Positions 45,111 through 53,711 of a DNA stretch of 64,000 nucleotides are shown here, in pieces. The notes beneath the pieces were generated by a model. That model was not told the DNA's origin. It searched no databases and was given only the letters and a program-made list of their open reading frames with translations. Made by a program: the position numbers and the translations under genes. The DNA is from Nostoc paludosum FACHB-159. Lineage in GTDB: Bacteria > Cyanobacteriota > Cyanobacteriia > Cyanobacteriales > Nostocaceae. Location: positions 248,001-312,000 of the forward strand of contig NZ_JACJTU010000001.1 of assembly GCF_014698835.1 (NCBI RefSeq). Direction: 5' to 3'. Positions within the stretch are counted from its first letter, which is position 1. Each line of letters opens with the position of its first letter.

Positions 45111-45186
45111 GGGACTGGGGACTGGGAATGACTAATAACTAATGACTAATGACTAATGACTAATGACTAATAACTAATGACTAAAT
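45111..45186. repeat. STRRs (GGGACTG and TGACTAA) running into the next start codon
   Basis: About two GGGACTG-like units (45111-45127) are followed by about seven copies of TGACTAA with two TAACTAA variants (45129-45186). The last copy contains the ATG of the kinase gene, so its codons 1-3 (ATG ACT AAA) are repeat sequence. Confidence 0.9.
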
Positions 45187-47336
45187 TATATTGTTCTCAG
45201 GGACATGAAAATTCCCCAGGTAGTCGCTTTTGTCTCCAGTGTGGTGAAAAATTGGATACGCCTATGAGTTATGGTATACAAGCAGGATTAACTTTAGGCG
45301 ATCGCTATGTAATTGTGCGTCAACTCGGTCAAGGCGGCTTTGGACGCACTTATTTAGCTGAAGATGTTAACCGTTTCCGGGAACTTTGTGTTTTAAAAGA
45401 ATTTTCTCCCCAAGTCCAAACCGCCTACGTTGTCGAAAAAGCTGAAGAACTTTTTCAAAGAGAAGCAAGTGTTCTCTATCAACTACAACATCCCCAAATT
45501 CCCCGCTTCCGGGAACTACTTCGCACTAACTTACAGGGCAGAGAATATCTGTTTTTAGTGCAAGATTATGTAGAAGGGGAAACTTACAACTCTTTGTTAA
45601 ATGCTCGAACCAAGCAAGGTTTACGCTTTACAGAAGCTGAAGTTCGCCAATTATTACTACAAATTCTGCCAGTGTTGGAGTATATCCACTCACTAGGCGT
45701 AATTCATCGAGATATTTCTCCAGATAACTTAATACTTCGCGCCGTTGACCAACTACCAGTATTAATTGATTTTGGCGGTGTTAAACAAGTAGTAGCAACT
45801 GTAGCTTCCCAATATTACCAACCCGGTGTAGCCGCTTCTTCGCCATCACCAACCCTATTAGGTAAAGTAGGATTTGCTCCCCCAGAACAGATGCAAACTG
45901 GGTTGGTGTCTCCCCACAGTGACTTGTATGCTTTAGCTGCCACTATGTTAGTTTTACTGACAGGCAAACTACCGCAAGAATTAATTGATACTTATAATTT
46001 AACCTGGCAATGGCGACGAGAAGTCAGCCTGAGTCCCCTTTTAGGACAAGTATTAGATAAAATGCTATCCGTCAGACCAGGCGATCGCTATCAATCAGCC
46101 CGTCAAGTACTGCAAGTCTTGAACCCGCCTCCAGTCAACTATCCGCCCACTCAATACCCCACTCCCACCCCGCCAGAACCCACATCCGCCACCGTCGCCG
46201 TCTCCCCTCCACCCCCTTCATCTCCCTCTTATTCCTCACCTCCCTCATCTTCGCAGCCCACAAGCACCTGGACACCAACCAAAACCTTTCTGGCTGCACT
46301 AGCAGCAGTTACTACAGCCGGATTAATTTTCTGGGGAGTAAGTAGCAACCGCAATAGAGGGGAAGTTGAACCTAGCCCTACAGCTAGCCCAATCCCAACG
46401 AGTAACCAGCCAGTCGATCCCTTAGCGCAATACTCACCAGCCGAACGCCAGCGCAAACAACAATTAAGCGATCGCCGTCAACAATTGGGCATTAATGAAA
46501 ACTTTTACATTAACTTGGTGAATCAAGTTTTTTGGGACAGAAATCCCAGTTTACGGGGACGAACTCTCAGCAATGGTTCCGAAGACGAGAGTTTGCGGGC
46601 AGAATGGGATAAAACGGCTTCAGAATTGCTGGAAAAGCTAGCGCCACTGAGTTCAAATTCACGTCGGCAATTGGGAACTTATACAACTGCTGAACGCGAT
46701 CGCTGGAAAGTGGAAGTCAACCGCATCAACGTTGGTAGTCGTTCTTTGTACGATTTGGGAGATGCAGCTTTTTTAAGTGTATTCCCAGAACAGCGAGGTA
46801 AGAATTTTACGGGACAGCCCATTGGACAAGTTTGGTATGGATTTGTCAGCGATCGACTCAGTGCTATCCTTGCCGGTAGTGCTTTCCAAAAACTTACCTT
46901 CGATCCCGGTACTATCAGTAAAACAGTCAGTGGTACTCTAGAACCTGGTGGTGGTAAAGTTTTTATTGCTGAACTTGCCAAAGAACAATCTTTAGAATTA
47001 AAGCTACAAGCAAATTCCCAAGTTTTGTTATCAGTTTATTCACCCACTGGCAAAATTAAATTTTTAGAAGATTCTACGCGGCGTACTTTATCAACTCAAT
47101 TACCAGAAAACGGTTTTTATGAGTTTGTTGTTGTTTCCACAGCATCGAAACCAATAGACTATCAACTCACTATCACAGCCCAAACTCCCACCGCACCTGT
47201 ATCTCCAACACCAACGCCTACGGAAACACCCACGCCGACACCAACGCCTACACCCACGGCGACACCAACTCCGACACCAACTCCCACAGAAACCCCTACT
47301 CCGATACCGACACCCACGCAGGAAGCAACGCCTTAG
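45177..47336 (+). CDS. Ser/Thr protein kinase with zinc ribbon, unknown domain and PPC-like end
   Basis: Paralogue of the preceding kinase, 719 residues. Zinc ribbon CSQGH...CLQCG (about 5-23); kinase domain about 35-310 with QLGQGGFGRTYLAEDVN, VLKEF, VIHRDISPDNLI and IDFGGVKQ. A Pro/Ser-rich linker leads to one membrane helix, FLAALAAVTTAGLIFWGV (about 368-385). The outer part holds the shared unknown domain (about 430-560; NQVFWDRNPSLRGRTL, RRQLGTYTTAERDRW, GQVWYGFVSDRL), then a beta-rich region resembling a pre-peptidase C-terminal domain (LEPGGGKVFIAEL and so on) and a TPTPTP tail. The two genes are separated by a heptamer repeat that also supplies the start codon. Tandem duplication is clear. 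Confidence 0.88.
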   Translation: MTKLYCSQGHENSPGSRFCLQCGEKLDTPMSYGIQAGLTLGDRYVIVRQLGQGGFGRTYLAEDVNRFRELCVLKEFSPQVQTAYVVEKAEELFQREASVLYQLQHPQIPRFRELLRTNLQGREYLFLVQDYVEGETYNSLLNARTKQGLRFTEAEVRQLLLQILPVLEYIHSLGVIHRDISPDNLILRAVDQLPVLIDFGGVKQVVATVASQYYQPGVAASSPSPTLLGKVGFAPPEQMQTGLVSPHSDLYALAATMLVLLTGKLPQELIDTYNLTWQWRREVSLSPLLGQVLDKMLSVRPGDRYQSARQVLQVLNPPPVNYPPTQYPTPTPPEPTSATVAVSPPPPSSPSYSSPPSSSQPTSTWTPTKTFLAALAAVTTAGLIFWGVSSNRNRGEVEPSPTASPIPTSNQPVDPLAQYSPAERQRKQQLSDRRQQLGINENFYINLVNQVFWDRNPSLRGRTLSNGSEDESLRAEWDKTASELLEKLAPLSSNSRRQLGTYTTAERDRWKVEVNRINVGSRSLYDLGDAAFLSVFPEQRGKNFTGQPIGQVWYGFVSDRLSAILAGSAFQKLTFDPGTISKTVSGTLEPGGGKVFIAELAKEQSLELKLQANSQVLLSVYSPTGKIKFLEDSTRRTLSTQLPENGFYEFVVVSTASKPIDYQLTITAQTPTAPVSPTPTPTETPTPTPTPTPTATPTPTPTPTETPTPIPTPTQEATP

Positions 47337-48059
47337 TAGAGAGTCATCGTTAACAGAAAATATAAAATATGAACCTCTCAAAGAACACACTTGTCGTAGG
47401 GATAAAGCGCATTGCGAAATCCCTACAGCAGGAGTCTACTTGCGATCAAATAACGAATTAATAAAAGCATAAAGCGATCGCTCCATTTAAAGACCATTTA
47501 TAGTCAGGTGCATTACGGCTTTAGCATAACGCACCGCTATACAAGACCGTGCGTTTCCTTATCCATATTTTTCACGACTCATTTAGGATTGCTATATATG
47601 CATACCATGATTAATTTGTACAGTATCTAAGTCCTATTTCATATATTAAACAAAGACAATATTTTTGAATTTTCTTCAAATTTTAAAGATTTGCTAAGTA
47701 AGTTTATGTAACCTCATACTTCATGATAAATAAATTACTACATCTGGGTTCACAAAAGTTGGAAAGAACCAAAATATTTGGCCTAATTGCTTACGAATTG
47801 GGTCATTAATTAGGATTTTCAATAAATAGGCTATCTAATTTTGTAAAGTAGGCGTTTCGTTTGCCCGCTAATAAAAGCGGGTGATTTGGAGCAGCCAACA
47901 ATAAATAATTGGATATTTTTTTGTTTAGAAATTCCTAACCAAATAATTAATGTTTTCTGACTTAGCGTTAGGCAAATGGTCAGTAATCTAGATTGAACTG
48001 ATGAATAGTTCTTTGATTAAGGCTGAACTTAGATAGTTAGTGAAAAATTTAGGAGAGAT
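47337..48059. other. Non-coding region between kinase and RTX genes
   Basis: No gene. Holds the palindrome at 47396-47426, an inverted repeat around GCATTACGGCTTTAGCATAACGCAC (about 47511-47540, a GCGTTA-type repeat also seen at 51770-51791), and a long AT-rich segment from 47600. The RTX start codon is preceded by AGGAGAGAT, a good ribosome binding site. Confidence 0.6.
47396..47426. repeat. GTAG/CTAC palindrome (31 bp, divergent)
   Basis: Outer arms GTAGGGAT and ATCCCTAC with an inner GCGCATTGCG partly symmetric. It lies 60 bp after the kinase stop codon. Confidence 0.75.
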
Positions 48060-49898
48060 ATGGCATTTATTTTCGGCACTACAGGAAATGACACGATAAA
48101 TGGTACTACAGGAAATGACACGATAGTTGGTTGGGCTAGTGGTGGTAATGCCAATAGTACTTCTGGTAACGATACCTTGAATGGCTTGGCTGGTAACGAT
48201 TCCCTCGCAGGTGGGACATCGAACGATAGTCTAAACGGTGGAGATGGTAGTGACACTCTAAACGGCGGTACAGGAAACGACACTCTAAACGGTGGTACAG
48301 GAAACGATACTTTAATCGGCGGTGCAGGAAACGACTTCTTCCGAGGCAGCCAAGGTAACGACAGCATTGATGGTGGAGATGGCTTTGATATCGCAGACTA
48401 CAGTCAACTAAATCAAACCATTACCTTATCAGGTGTCGGAACCATTCAAAAAGGGGCTTTGGGGCAAGACCAAGTTTTTAAAGTAGAAAGGGTTATTGCC
48501 AATGCTAATGTTGCTAACAACACCATAGATACATCTGCATCTTTGCCAGGAGTATCTATCACAGTTAACTTGCAAGCCCAAACTATCTCTGCCAATAACG
48601 TTCCTGGTTTGGGAACAATATCATTTAGTGTAATCAACTTTGATAATATCGTCGGTACAAATGCAAGTGACAGCATTATTGGAGATAGCCAAAATAACCG
48701 ATTATCTGGTAACAATGGCAATGACACAATTGATGGTGGCTTGGGTATTGACACCCTAATTGGTGGACTAGGCGATGACACTTACATAATTAACAGTACT
48801 ACTGATACCATTACGGAAGCTGCTAATGCAGGCATAGATACTGTTCGGTCTTCTGTCACCTACACACTCGGAGCCAATCTAGATAATCTAACGCTGACGG
48901 GAACTGGCTCCATCAATGGGACAGGTAACAGTCTCAATAACACCATAAGCGGTACCAGTCCAGGCAACAACATTCTCAACGGAAGAGGAGGTGATGACTC
49001 ACTAATCGGTGGTAGTGGCAATGATACCCTCAACGGTGAGGACGGCGACGATAGACTCCGAAGCGGACTGAACAATGACAGACTCAATGGCGGGGCTGGA
49101 AATGACGTTCTCATCGGTGTTTTTGGTACTGGTACTCCTGGCGGCAATTCGCTTCCACCTGGATTAGGGGAAATTGATACCTTCACTGGTGGGACTGGGA
49201 CAGATAGATTTATCCTGGGGGACTTCATAAGTGTTTACTACGACGATAACAATAGTGTGAATCCTGGTTTTAACGACTTAGCTATTATTACTGACTTCAA
49301 CTCTAGCGACGATAAAATTCAACTCAAAGGAAGTGCGTCAAACTACCGTCTAGAAGTTGTTGGAATCAACACACAAATATTCTTAGACAAACCAGGAGCG
49401 GAGCCAGATGAGATTATAGGTATTGTGGAGGGAAGAAACAATCTCACATTTAATGATTTCCTTTTCAATTTTGAGCGCGAACTTCCTGGAAAAGGTACGA
49501 ACAACACAATACTGTCTGCTGAAGCATTAGGTTCATTGGCATCAGGCTCAAGCGTTGATGTTTCAGCCCAACTAGTGACAGTTCAACCAGAGAGTAATCC
49601 CGATTCCGACTTTTTTACATTCTCTTTAGCAAACGCAGCAACTGTGAATATCGTCACTGGAGTGACATCTCCAGGAGATACAGTTCTCGGTCTGTTTGAT
49701 GCTTTTGGGAGTTTAGTCACAAGTAACGACGATGGTGCTGGTGGCACTGCGTCATTAATCAACAGATTCCTGGGTGCAGGTACGTACACCATTTCAGTGA
49801 GTAAATTTCCTCTCTTCCCTCAAGATGGCGGAACTTTCTCTGGTAGTGCCAGTGGTGTTCCTGATTTTTCTTATACGCTACAAGTCAGCGTTGTGTAA
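48060..49898 (+). CDS. RTX calcium-binding protein with PPC domain
   Basis: Protein of 612 residues without a Sec signal, as expected for type I secretion. Three blocks of RTX nonapeptides are seen: GTTGNDTINGTTGNDTI at the N-terminus to GGAGNDFF (about 5-100), NNGNDTIDGGLGIDTLIGG (about 215-235) and GGSGNDTLNGEDGDD to GGAGNDVLIG (about 315-350). These bind Ca2+ and fold as beta-rolls outside the cell. The last 120 residues (SGSSVDVSAQLVTVQPESNP, then DDGAGGTASLINRFLGAGTY) resemble the bacterial pre-peptidase C-terminal domain. No enzyme domain is recognised, so a surface or matrix role is likely. No type I secretion genes are nearby. Confidence 0.88.
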   Translation: MAFIFGTTGNDTINGTTGNDTIVGWASGGNANSTSGNDTLNGLAGNDSLAGGTSNDSLNGGDGSDTLNGGTGNDTLNGGTGNDTLIGGAGNDFFRGSQGNDSIDGGDGFDIADYSQLNQTITLSGVGTIQKGALGQDQVFKVERVIANANVANNTIDTSASLPGVSITVNLQAQTISANNVPGLGTISFSVINFDNIVGTNASDSIIGDSQNNRLSGNNGNDTIDGGLGIDTLIGGLGDDTYIINSTTDTITEAANAGIDTVRSSVTYTLGANLDNLTLTGTGSINGTGNSLNNTISGTSPGNNILNGRGGDDSLIGGSGNDTLNGEDGDDRLRSGLNNDRLNGGAGNDVLIGVFGTGTPGGNSLPPGLGEIDTFTGGTGTDRFILGDFISVYYDDNNSVNPGFNDLAIITDFNSSDDKIQLKGSASNYRLEVVGINTQIFLDKPGAEPDEIIGIVEGRNNLTFNDFLFNFERELPGKGTNNTILSAEALGSLASGSSVDVSAQLVTVQPESNPDSDFFTFSLANAATVNIVTGVTSPGDTVLGLFDAFGSLVTSNDDGAGGTASLINRFLGAGTYTISVSKFPLFPQDGGTFSGSASGVPDFSYTLQVSVV

Positions 49899-49971
49899 GG
49901 AAGTTATAAATTAGGTTTGGTAAGGGTTCTAGAGTTGCAGCCTTTTTCATCGATTTGAGTCGCAATTCACT

Positions 49972-50033
49972 GTAGGGACGCACATCTGTGCGTCCCTATC
50001 GTAATGGTTTAATTACCTGAAAATTGCTTTAAC
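49972..50033. repeat. GTAG palindrome with extended tail
   Basis: Arms GTAGGGACGCACA and TGTGCGTCCCTAT (49972-49999), then about 30 bp shared with the element at 28737 (ATGGTTTAATTACCTGA, AATTGCT, TTAAC). It lies between the convergent RTX and phosphoglycerate kinase genes. Confidence 0.88.
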
Positions 50034-50034
50034 A

Positions 50035-50060
50035 TAGAGACGTTACATGTAACGTCTCTA
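50035..50060. repeat. TAGAGACGTTACATGT palindrome at the pgk 3' end
   Basis: Perfect 26-bp palindrome with arms TAGAGACGTTACA and TGTAACGTCTCTA, ending one base from the phosphoglycerate kinase stop codon. It is the second palindrome in this convergent gap. Confidence 0.88.
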
Positions 50061-50061
50061 C

Positions 50062-51264
50062 TTACGCATCATCTAAAGCGGCGATACCAGGTAATACCTT
50101 ACCTTCGAGTAACTCCAAGCTAGCGCCGCCACCAGTGGAGATGTGGCTCATTTGCTCGGCTAAACCGACTTTTTCCACAGCCGCCACTGAGTCGCCGCCG
50201 CCGATAATGGTGGTTGTGCCAGTTTTGCCAATTTCAGCAAGAGTGCGGGCGATCGCTTCTGTACCTACCGCAAACTTATCAAACTCAAACACACCCATCG
50301 GCCCGTTCCAAATCACCGTTTTGGTATCTGCAAGGGCTTCTTGGAAAACTTTTACTGAGTCTGGGCCGATATCCAAACCCATACCATCATCAGGGATATT
50401 CTCGATGCTGACAGTTGTTGCATTGGCATCAGGAGCAAATTTATCTGCTGATACGATATCTGTGGGCAATAGGAAAGTAACACCACGTTCCTTTGCCTTA
50501 GCTTCCAAAGACTTCGCCAATTCTAGTTTGTCTTCCTCAACCAACGACTTACCAACATTCAAACCACGGGCTTTGTAAAAGGTAAAAATCATCCCACCGC
50601 CGATGATTAGCTTGTCGCACTTCTCCAGCAGCGTTTCAATCACGCCAATTTTACTGGAAACTTTAGAACCACCAATAATTGCAGCCAAAGGACGCTGGGG
50701 ATTTTCAATGGCGTTTTGCAGATATTCCAATTCCTTCTCAACCAAATATCCAGCCACAGAAGGACTGAGGAATTTAGTCACACCTTCAGTAGAAGCATGG
50801 GCGCGGTGTGCAGTACCAAAAGCATCATTTACATAAAAATCAGCATTGGCCGCCAATTTTTGGGCAAATTCTGAGTCATTTTTCTCTTCTTCTTTGTAGA
50901 AGCGGACATTTTCTAGTAAAAGCACTTGCCCATTTTCCAGCGCGGCTACCTTAGCTGCAACTTCATCGCCAATGGAGTCATCAGTTTTGACAACTTCTTG
51001 CCCTAACAACTCAGAGAGACGCTTAGCCACTGGTGTTAGGCGTAATTTGTCATCCACACCCTTGGGACGGCCAAAGTGGCTGACGAGAATCACCTTAGCA
51101 CCCTTCTGGATCAAATCTTGGATGGTTGGCAGAGCCGCGCGAATGCGAGTATCGTCTGTGATATTGCCTTGGTCATCCACAGGCACGTTAAAATCAACCC
51201 GCACCAAAGCGCGTTTTCCAGATACATCAGCCGCAGATAAACTTGCTAAACTTTTTTTGGACAC
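50062..51264 (-). CDS. pgk: Phosphoglycerate kinase
   Basis: Cytosolic enzyme of 400 residues that converts 3-phosphoglycerate and ATP to 1,3-bisphosphoglycerate in the Calvin cycle, or the reverse in glycolysis. Conserved segments: [20 protein letters not shown], the substrate-binding [64 protein letters not shown] and the C-terminal [15 protein letters not shown] and [15 protein letters not shown]. Length is standard. It is divergent from the universal stress protein gene, with about 90 bp between them. Confidence 0.97.
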   Translation of the reverse strand: MSKKSLASLSAADVSGKRALVRVDFNVPVDDQGNITDDTRIRAALPTIQDLIQKGAKVILVSHFGRPKGVDDKLRLTPVAKRLSELLGQEVVKTDDSIGDEVAAKVAALENGQVLLLENVRFYKEEEKNDSEFAQKLAANADFYVNDAFGTAHRAHASTEGVTKFLSPSVAGYLVEKELEYLQNAIENPQRPLAAIIGGSKVSSKIGVIETLLEKCDKLIIGGGMIFTFYKARGLNVGKSLVEEDKLELAKSLEAKAKERGVTFLLPTDIVSADKFAPDANATTVSIENIPDDGMGLDIGPDSVKVFQEALADTKTVIWNGPMGVFEFDKFAVGTEAIARTLAEIGKTGTTTIIGGGDSVAAVEKVGLAEQMSHISTGGGASLELLEGKVLPGIAALDDA

Positions 51265-51352
51265 AGCAAACTCTCCTGATTGCCTTTTTGTTATTGTTTT
51301 GAAAGTAGAACCATCCAGATTTTACCGGAGTCAGGGGTGCCAGGTGATAGAG

Positions 51353-51760
51353 ATGTTTAAGACAGTACTATTTCCAATCGATCAAAGCCGGGAAACGCGG
51401 GAAGCTGCTGATGTAGTTACCAACATTGTCCAAAAGTACGGCAGTCGCTTAGTGCTGCTGTCTGTGGTAGAAGAACCACCGCCAGATGCACCTAGTGGAG
51501 ATCCAATGGTGTCACCAGAGGTAGTTGCCAAACTACTCCAAACTGCCCAATCTTTATTTTCTGGGCAAGGAATTCAATCCGAAGTTTTGGAAAGGCAAGG
51601 CAAACCGGCTTTTACCATCTGCGATGTTGCTGATGAAATCGGGGCAGATTTAATCATTATGGGTTGTCGGGGGCTAGGTTTGACTGAAGAGGGAGCGACT
51701 GATAGTGTCACCACCCGCGTGATTAACCTTTCCCCTTGTCCAGTGTTGATTGTGCCGTAA
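51353..51760 (+). CDS. Universal stress protein, UspA family
   Basis: Protein of 135 residues with the Usp alpha/beta fold: MFKTVLFPIDQSRETREAAD at the start, the ATP-site segment DLIIMGCRGLGLTEEGATDSVT and the closing NLSPCPVLIVP. This G-x-R-G followed by S/T suggests nucleotide binding. Cytosolic; role in stress survival unknown. I start at ATG 51353; the frame upstream is open across the antisense of pgk but has no Usp similarity (GTG at 51344 is a minor alternative). Confidence 0.88.
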   Translation: MFKTVLFPIDQSRETREAADVVTNIVQKYGSRLVLLSVVEEPPPDAPSGDPMVSPEVVAKLLQTAQSLFSGQGIQSEVLERQGKPAFTICDVADEIGADLIIMGCRGLGLTEEGATDSVTTRVINLSPCPVLIVP

Positions 51761-51826
51761 AAACTTTAGCGTGCGTTAACACAGGTAACGCACCGCCTAA
51801 AATTTCTGGAACAGTTTTTGCACAGG

Positions 51827-51901
51827 GGTGATGTGGTATTTACTGCTAAAACCAAACAACCCAATTTTAGTGTTTGTCAACTGGTTCAATATTTCTTCTA
51901 G
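51827..51901 (+). pseudogene. Remnant of a Uma2 gene 3' end
   Basis: One frame reads RGDVVFTAKTKQPNFSVCQL then a stop. It matches GGVAFIGKPKQPTFTVCQL near the end of the intact Uma2 gene that starts 55 bp further on. Only the tail remains, so this looks like the left-over of a second, deleted copy. Confidence 0.65.
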
Positions 51902-51956
51902 ATTCTGAATTCTGAATTCTTCAATCAAAAAAACTTGCCATTAGGAGATTGACTTC

Positions 51957-52562
51957 ATGACACATATCTCACCAAAAACCCTCACCTTTGAAGATTTTCT
52001 CTCCCAATACCGAGACAATCCCCGCTATGAATTAGCAGACGGAGAACTAATTGACATGGAACCCACTGGCCCCCATGAAACGGTGAGTGGCAAACTTGCA
52101 ACTCAAATTGGCATATACCTTGTTGCAAAACAATTGCCTTGGTTTATTCCTCGCACTTGTTTAATTTACCCCTTTGCAGATACAGCTACAGCACGTCGTC
52201 CTGATATCGTGGTTCTTGATGAAACCGTTCTCGATCGCGAACCCCTGTGGGAACGAGAACCTGTAATCACTCTTGGACGGTCAATTAAACTAGTGGTGGA
52301 AGTTGTTAGCAGCAACTGGGAAACTGACTATGCAAGGAAAGTTGAGGAATATGCACTTTTAGAGATTCCTGAATATTGGATTGTGGATTATCGAGGATTG
52401 GGCGGAGTAGCATTTATTGGTAAACCCAAGCAACCTACTTTCACTGTTTGCCAATTAATTGAAGATGCTTATACTCAACAACAATGTAGGTTAAACGAAT
52501 CAATTAATTCGCCGCTTTTCCCTGGCCTTGATATTCGCTTAAATGATATTCTGCCTCGTTAA
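51957..52562 (+). CDS. Uma2-family (DUF820) protein
   Basis: Protein of 201 residues, third Uma2 gene of the window. It has YELADGELIDMEPTGPHETV, the ARRPDIVVLDETVL acidic site, IKLVVEVVSSNWETDYARKVEEYA (E-V-x-S and the catalytic-type Lys region) and EYWIVDYRGLGG. A TTAGGAG ribosome binding site lies about 10 bp before the ATG. It has a nuclease-like fold; the function is unknown. A remnant of a related copy lies just upstream and a toxin-antitoxin pair follows, which gives the region the look of an accessory patch. Confidence 0.87.
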   Translation: MTHISPKTLTFEDFLSQYRDNPRYELADGELIDMEPTGPHETVSGKLATQIGIYLVAKQLPWFIPRTCLIYPFADTATARRPDIVVLDETVLDREPLWEREPVITLGRSIKLVVEVVSSNWETDYARKVEEYALLEIPEYWIVDYRGLGGVAFIGKPKQPTFTVCQLIEDAYTQQQCRLNESINSPLFPGLDIRLNDILPR

Positions 52563-52660
52563 AAGCATATCAGAAGCCGTAATTACAGTTAGCACCAACT
52601 TTGAAAGTGACATTGACGGCGATTAGCAGAATAAGCTAACAAAACTTGGAGATTTTTAGA

Positions 52661-52951
52661 ATGAAATGGACACTTGAAGAAGCCCAAAAACAGCTATCCT
52701 TAATAATTAATGCGACTAGTCAAGAACCTCAGTTAATCTACACTCAAGAAGAATTAGTGGCTGCTATTGTAGATCCTGAGCTTTTTAAAGAATTTTTAAA
52801 CTGGCGACAACAAGCTGCGAAAACATCTCTAGCTCAAGTCTTTAAAGAACTTCAACAGTTATGTGCCGAAGAAAATTATAGTTTAGAGATACCAGCACGA
52901 AGCGATCGCCACAATCCTTTTACTGGCGACGAAAATGAGCAGTCTTTGTGA
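52661..52951 (+). CDS. Antitoxin of a PIN-domain toxin-antitoxin pair
   Basis: Protein of 96 residues with MKWTLEEAQKQLSLIINATS and QEPQLIYTQEELVAAIVDPELF, the pattern of Phd/YefM-like antitoxins (N-terminal DNA-binding and dimerisation part, C-terminal toxin-binding tail with NPFTGDENEQSL). The name rests mainly on context: the gene overlaps the PIN toxin gene by 17 bp. Start at ATG 52661 after TTGGAG; the frame also has TTG at 52646. Confidence 0.75.
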   Translation: MKWTLEEAQKQLSLIINATSQEPQLIYTQEELVAAIVDPELFKEFLNWRQQAAKTSLAQVFKELQQLCAEENYSLEIPARSDRHNPFTGDENEQSL

Positions 52952-53330
52952 CACTAATATTATCAGTGAATTAACTCGACTGATGCCAAATCCAGGGGTG
53001 ACAGCATGGATAAGTACAGTAACATCAATTAACTTAAGCGTTATTACAGTTGAGGAAATCTATTATGGTTTAACAGCCAAGCCTAATGCTAGAATCCAAG
53101 CTTGGTTTGAAAACTTTTTGACAACTCACTGTGAAATTTTACCTATTACCTCAGAAATTGCCAAGTGTTCGGGTGAATTGAGAGGTTTTTTGAGAACTCA
53201 AGGTAAACCGCGAGCGCAAGCTGATATACTTATCGCCGCAACAGCTAAAATACATTCCATGACTCTTGTTACTAGAAATATTAAGGATTTTGAGGGTTGT
53301 GGTATATCTACATTGAATCCGTTTGTTTGA
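52935..53330 (+). CDS. PIN-domain toxin (VapC/FitB type)
   Basis: RNase-like toxin of 131 residues. The acidic residues of a PIN active site are visible: D6 in SLCDTNIISEL, E42 in ITVEEIYYGL, D98 or so in QADILIAATA, and the C-terminal TRNIKDFEG. Expected to cleave RNA when freed from the antitoxin. It begins inside the antitoxin gene (17-bp overlap), the usual coupling of type II toxin-antitoxin pairs. Confidence 0.9.
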   Translation: MSSLCDTNIISELTRLMPNPGVTAWISTVTSINLSVITVEEIYYGLTAKPNARIQAWFENFLTTHCEILPITSEIAKCSGELRGFLRTQGKPRAQADILIAATAKIHSMTLVTRNIKDFEGCGISTLNPFV

Positions 53331-53408
53331 ATATTTCTTCTATATAAAGAGTGCGATCGCCTCAGGTGAATTAAAATAACTAGATTATTAAGAGTTACCT
53401 AAATAATT

Positions 53409-53654
53409 ATGAGTAAAACTCCCCGCATTCATATTCCGCCGGAAGTAAAAAAATATGTCTGGCAACGTGACAAATATCAATGCCGAAGTTGTGGTAAAAC
53501 TGCATCAGAAATTAACCTGACTATTGACCATATCATTCCCCTAGCCCGTGGCGGTCAAAATGATATGAGCAATCTACAAACCCTCTGCCTAGCCTGCAAT
53601 CAGCAGAAAACGGACAGGATTGATCCCCGGTTTAGACGCCATTTTGATTTATAA
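53409..53654 (+). CDS. Small HNH endonuclease
   Basis: Protein of 81 residues that is nearly all HNH domain: VWQRDKYQCRSCGKTASEI, then LTIDHIIPLARGG with the DH pair, and NLQTLCLACNQQKTDR; the two CxxC pairs bind the structural zinc. Such small HNH proteins can be free endonucleases, but with no intron, phage or restriction gene nearby the role is open. A palindrome follows the stop. Confidence 0.9.
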   Translation: MSKTPRIHIPPEVKKYVWQRDKYQCRSCGKTASEINLTIDHIIPLARGGQNDMSNLQTLCLACNQQKTDRIDPRFRRHFDL

Positions 53655-53680
53655 GAATTCTCGTGTGTATGCAATATGTG

Positions 53681-53708
53681 GTAGGGGCGCACAGCTGTGC
53701 GCCCCTAC
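53681..53708. repeat. GTAG/CTAC palindrome (28 bp)
   Basis: Perfect palindrome identical in arms and centre to the one at 28737 (GTAGGGGCGC, ACAGCTGT, GCGCCCCTAC). It lies between the convergent HNH gene and GH57 gene, 3 bp from the latter's stop codon. Confidence 0.92.
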
Positions 53709-53711
53709 ATG

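Noticed and set aside
48029..49228. Several minus-strand frames rich in Pro/Ser opposite the RTX gene
   Set aside because: They mirror the Gly/Asp-rich RTX repeats and have no separate support.
50135..50578. 147-codon frame opposite pgk
   Set aside because: Antisense to a highly conserved gene, with composition expected of a shadow frame.
28737..53708. Identical GTAG/CTAC palindromes considered as integron or phage attachment sites
   Set aside because: No integrase is present, and the copies sit in convergent gaps with no gene cassettes between them.
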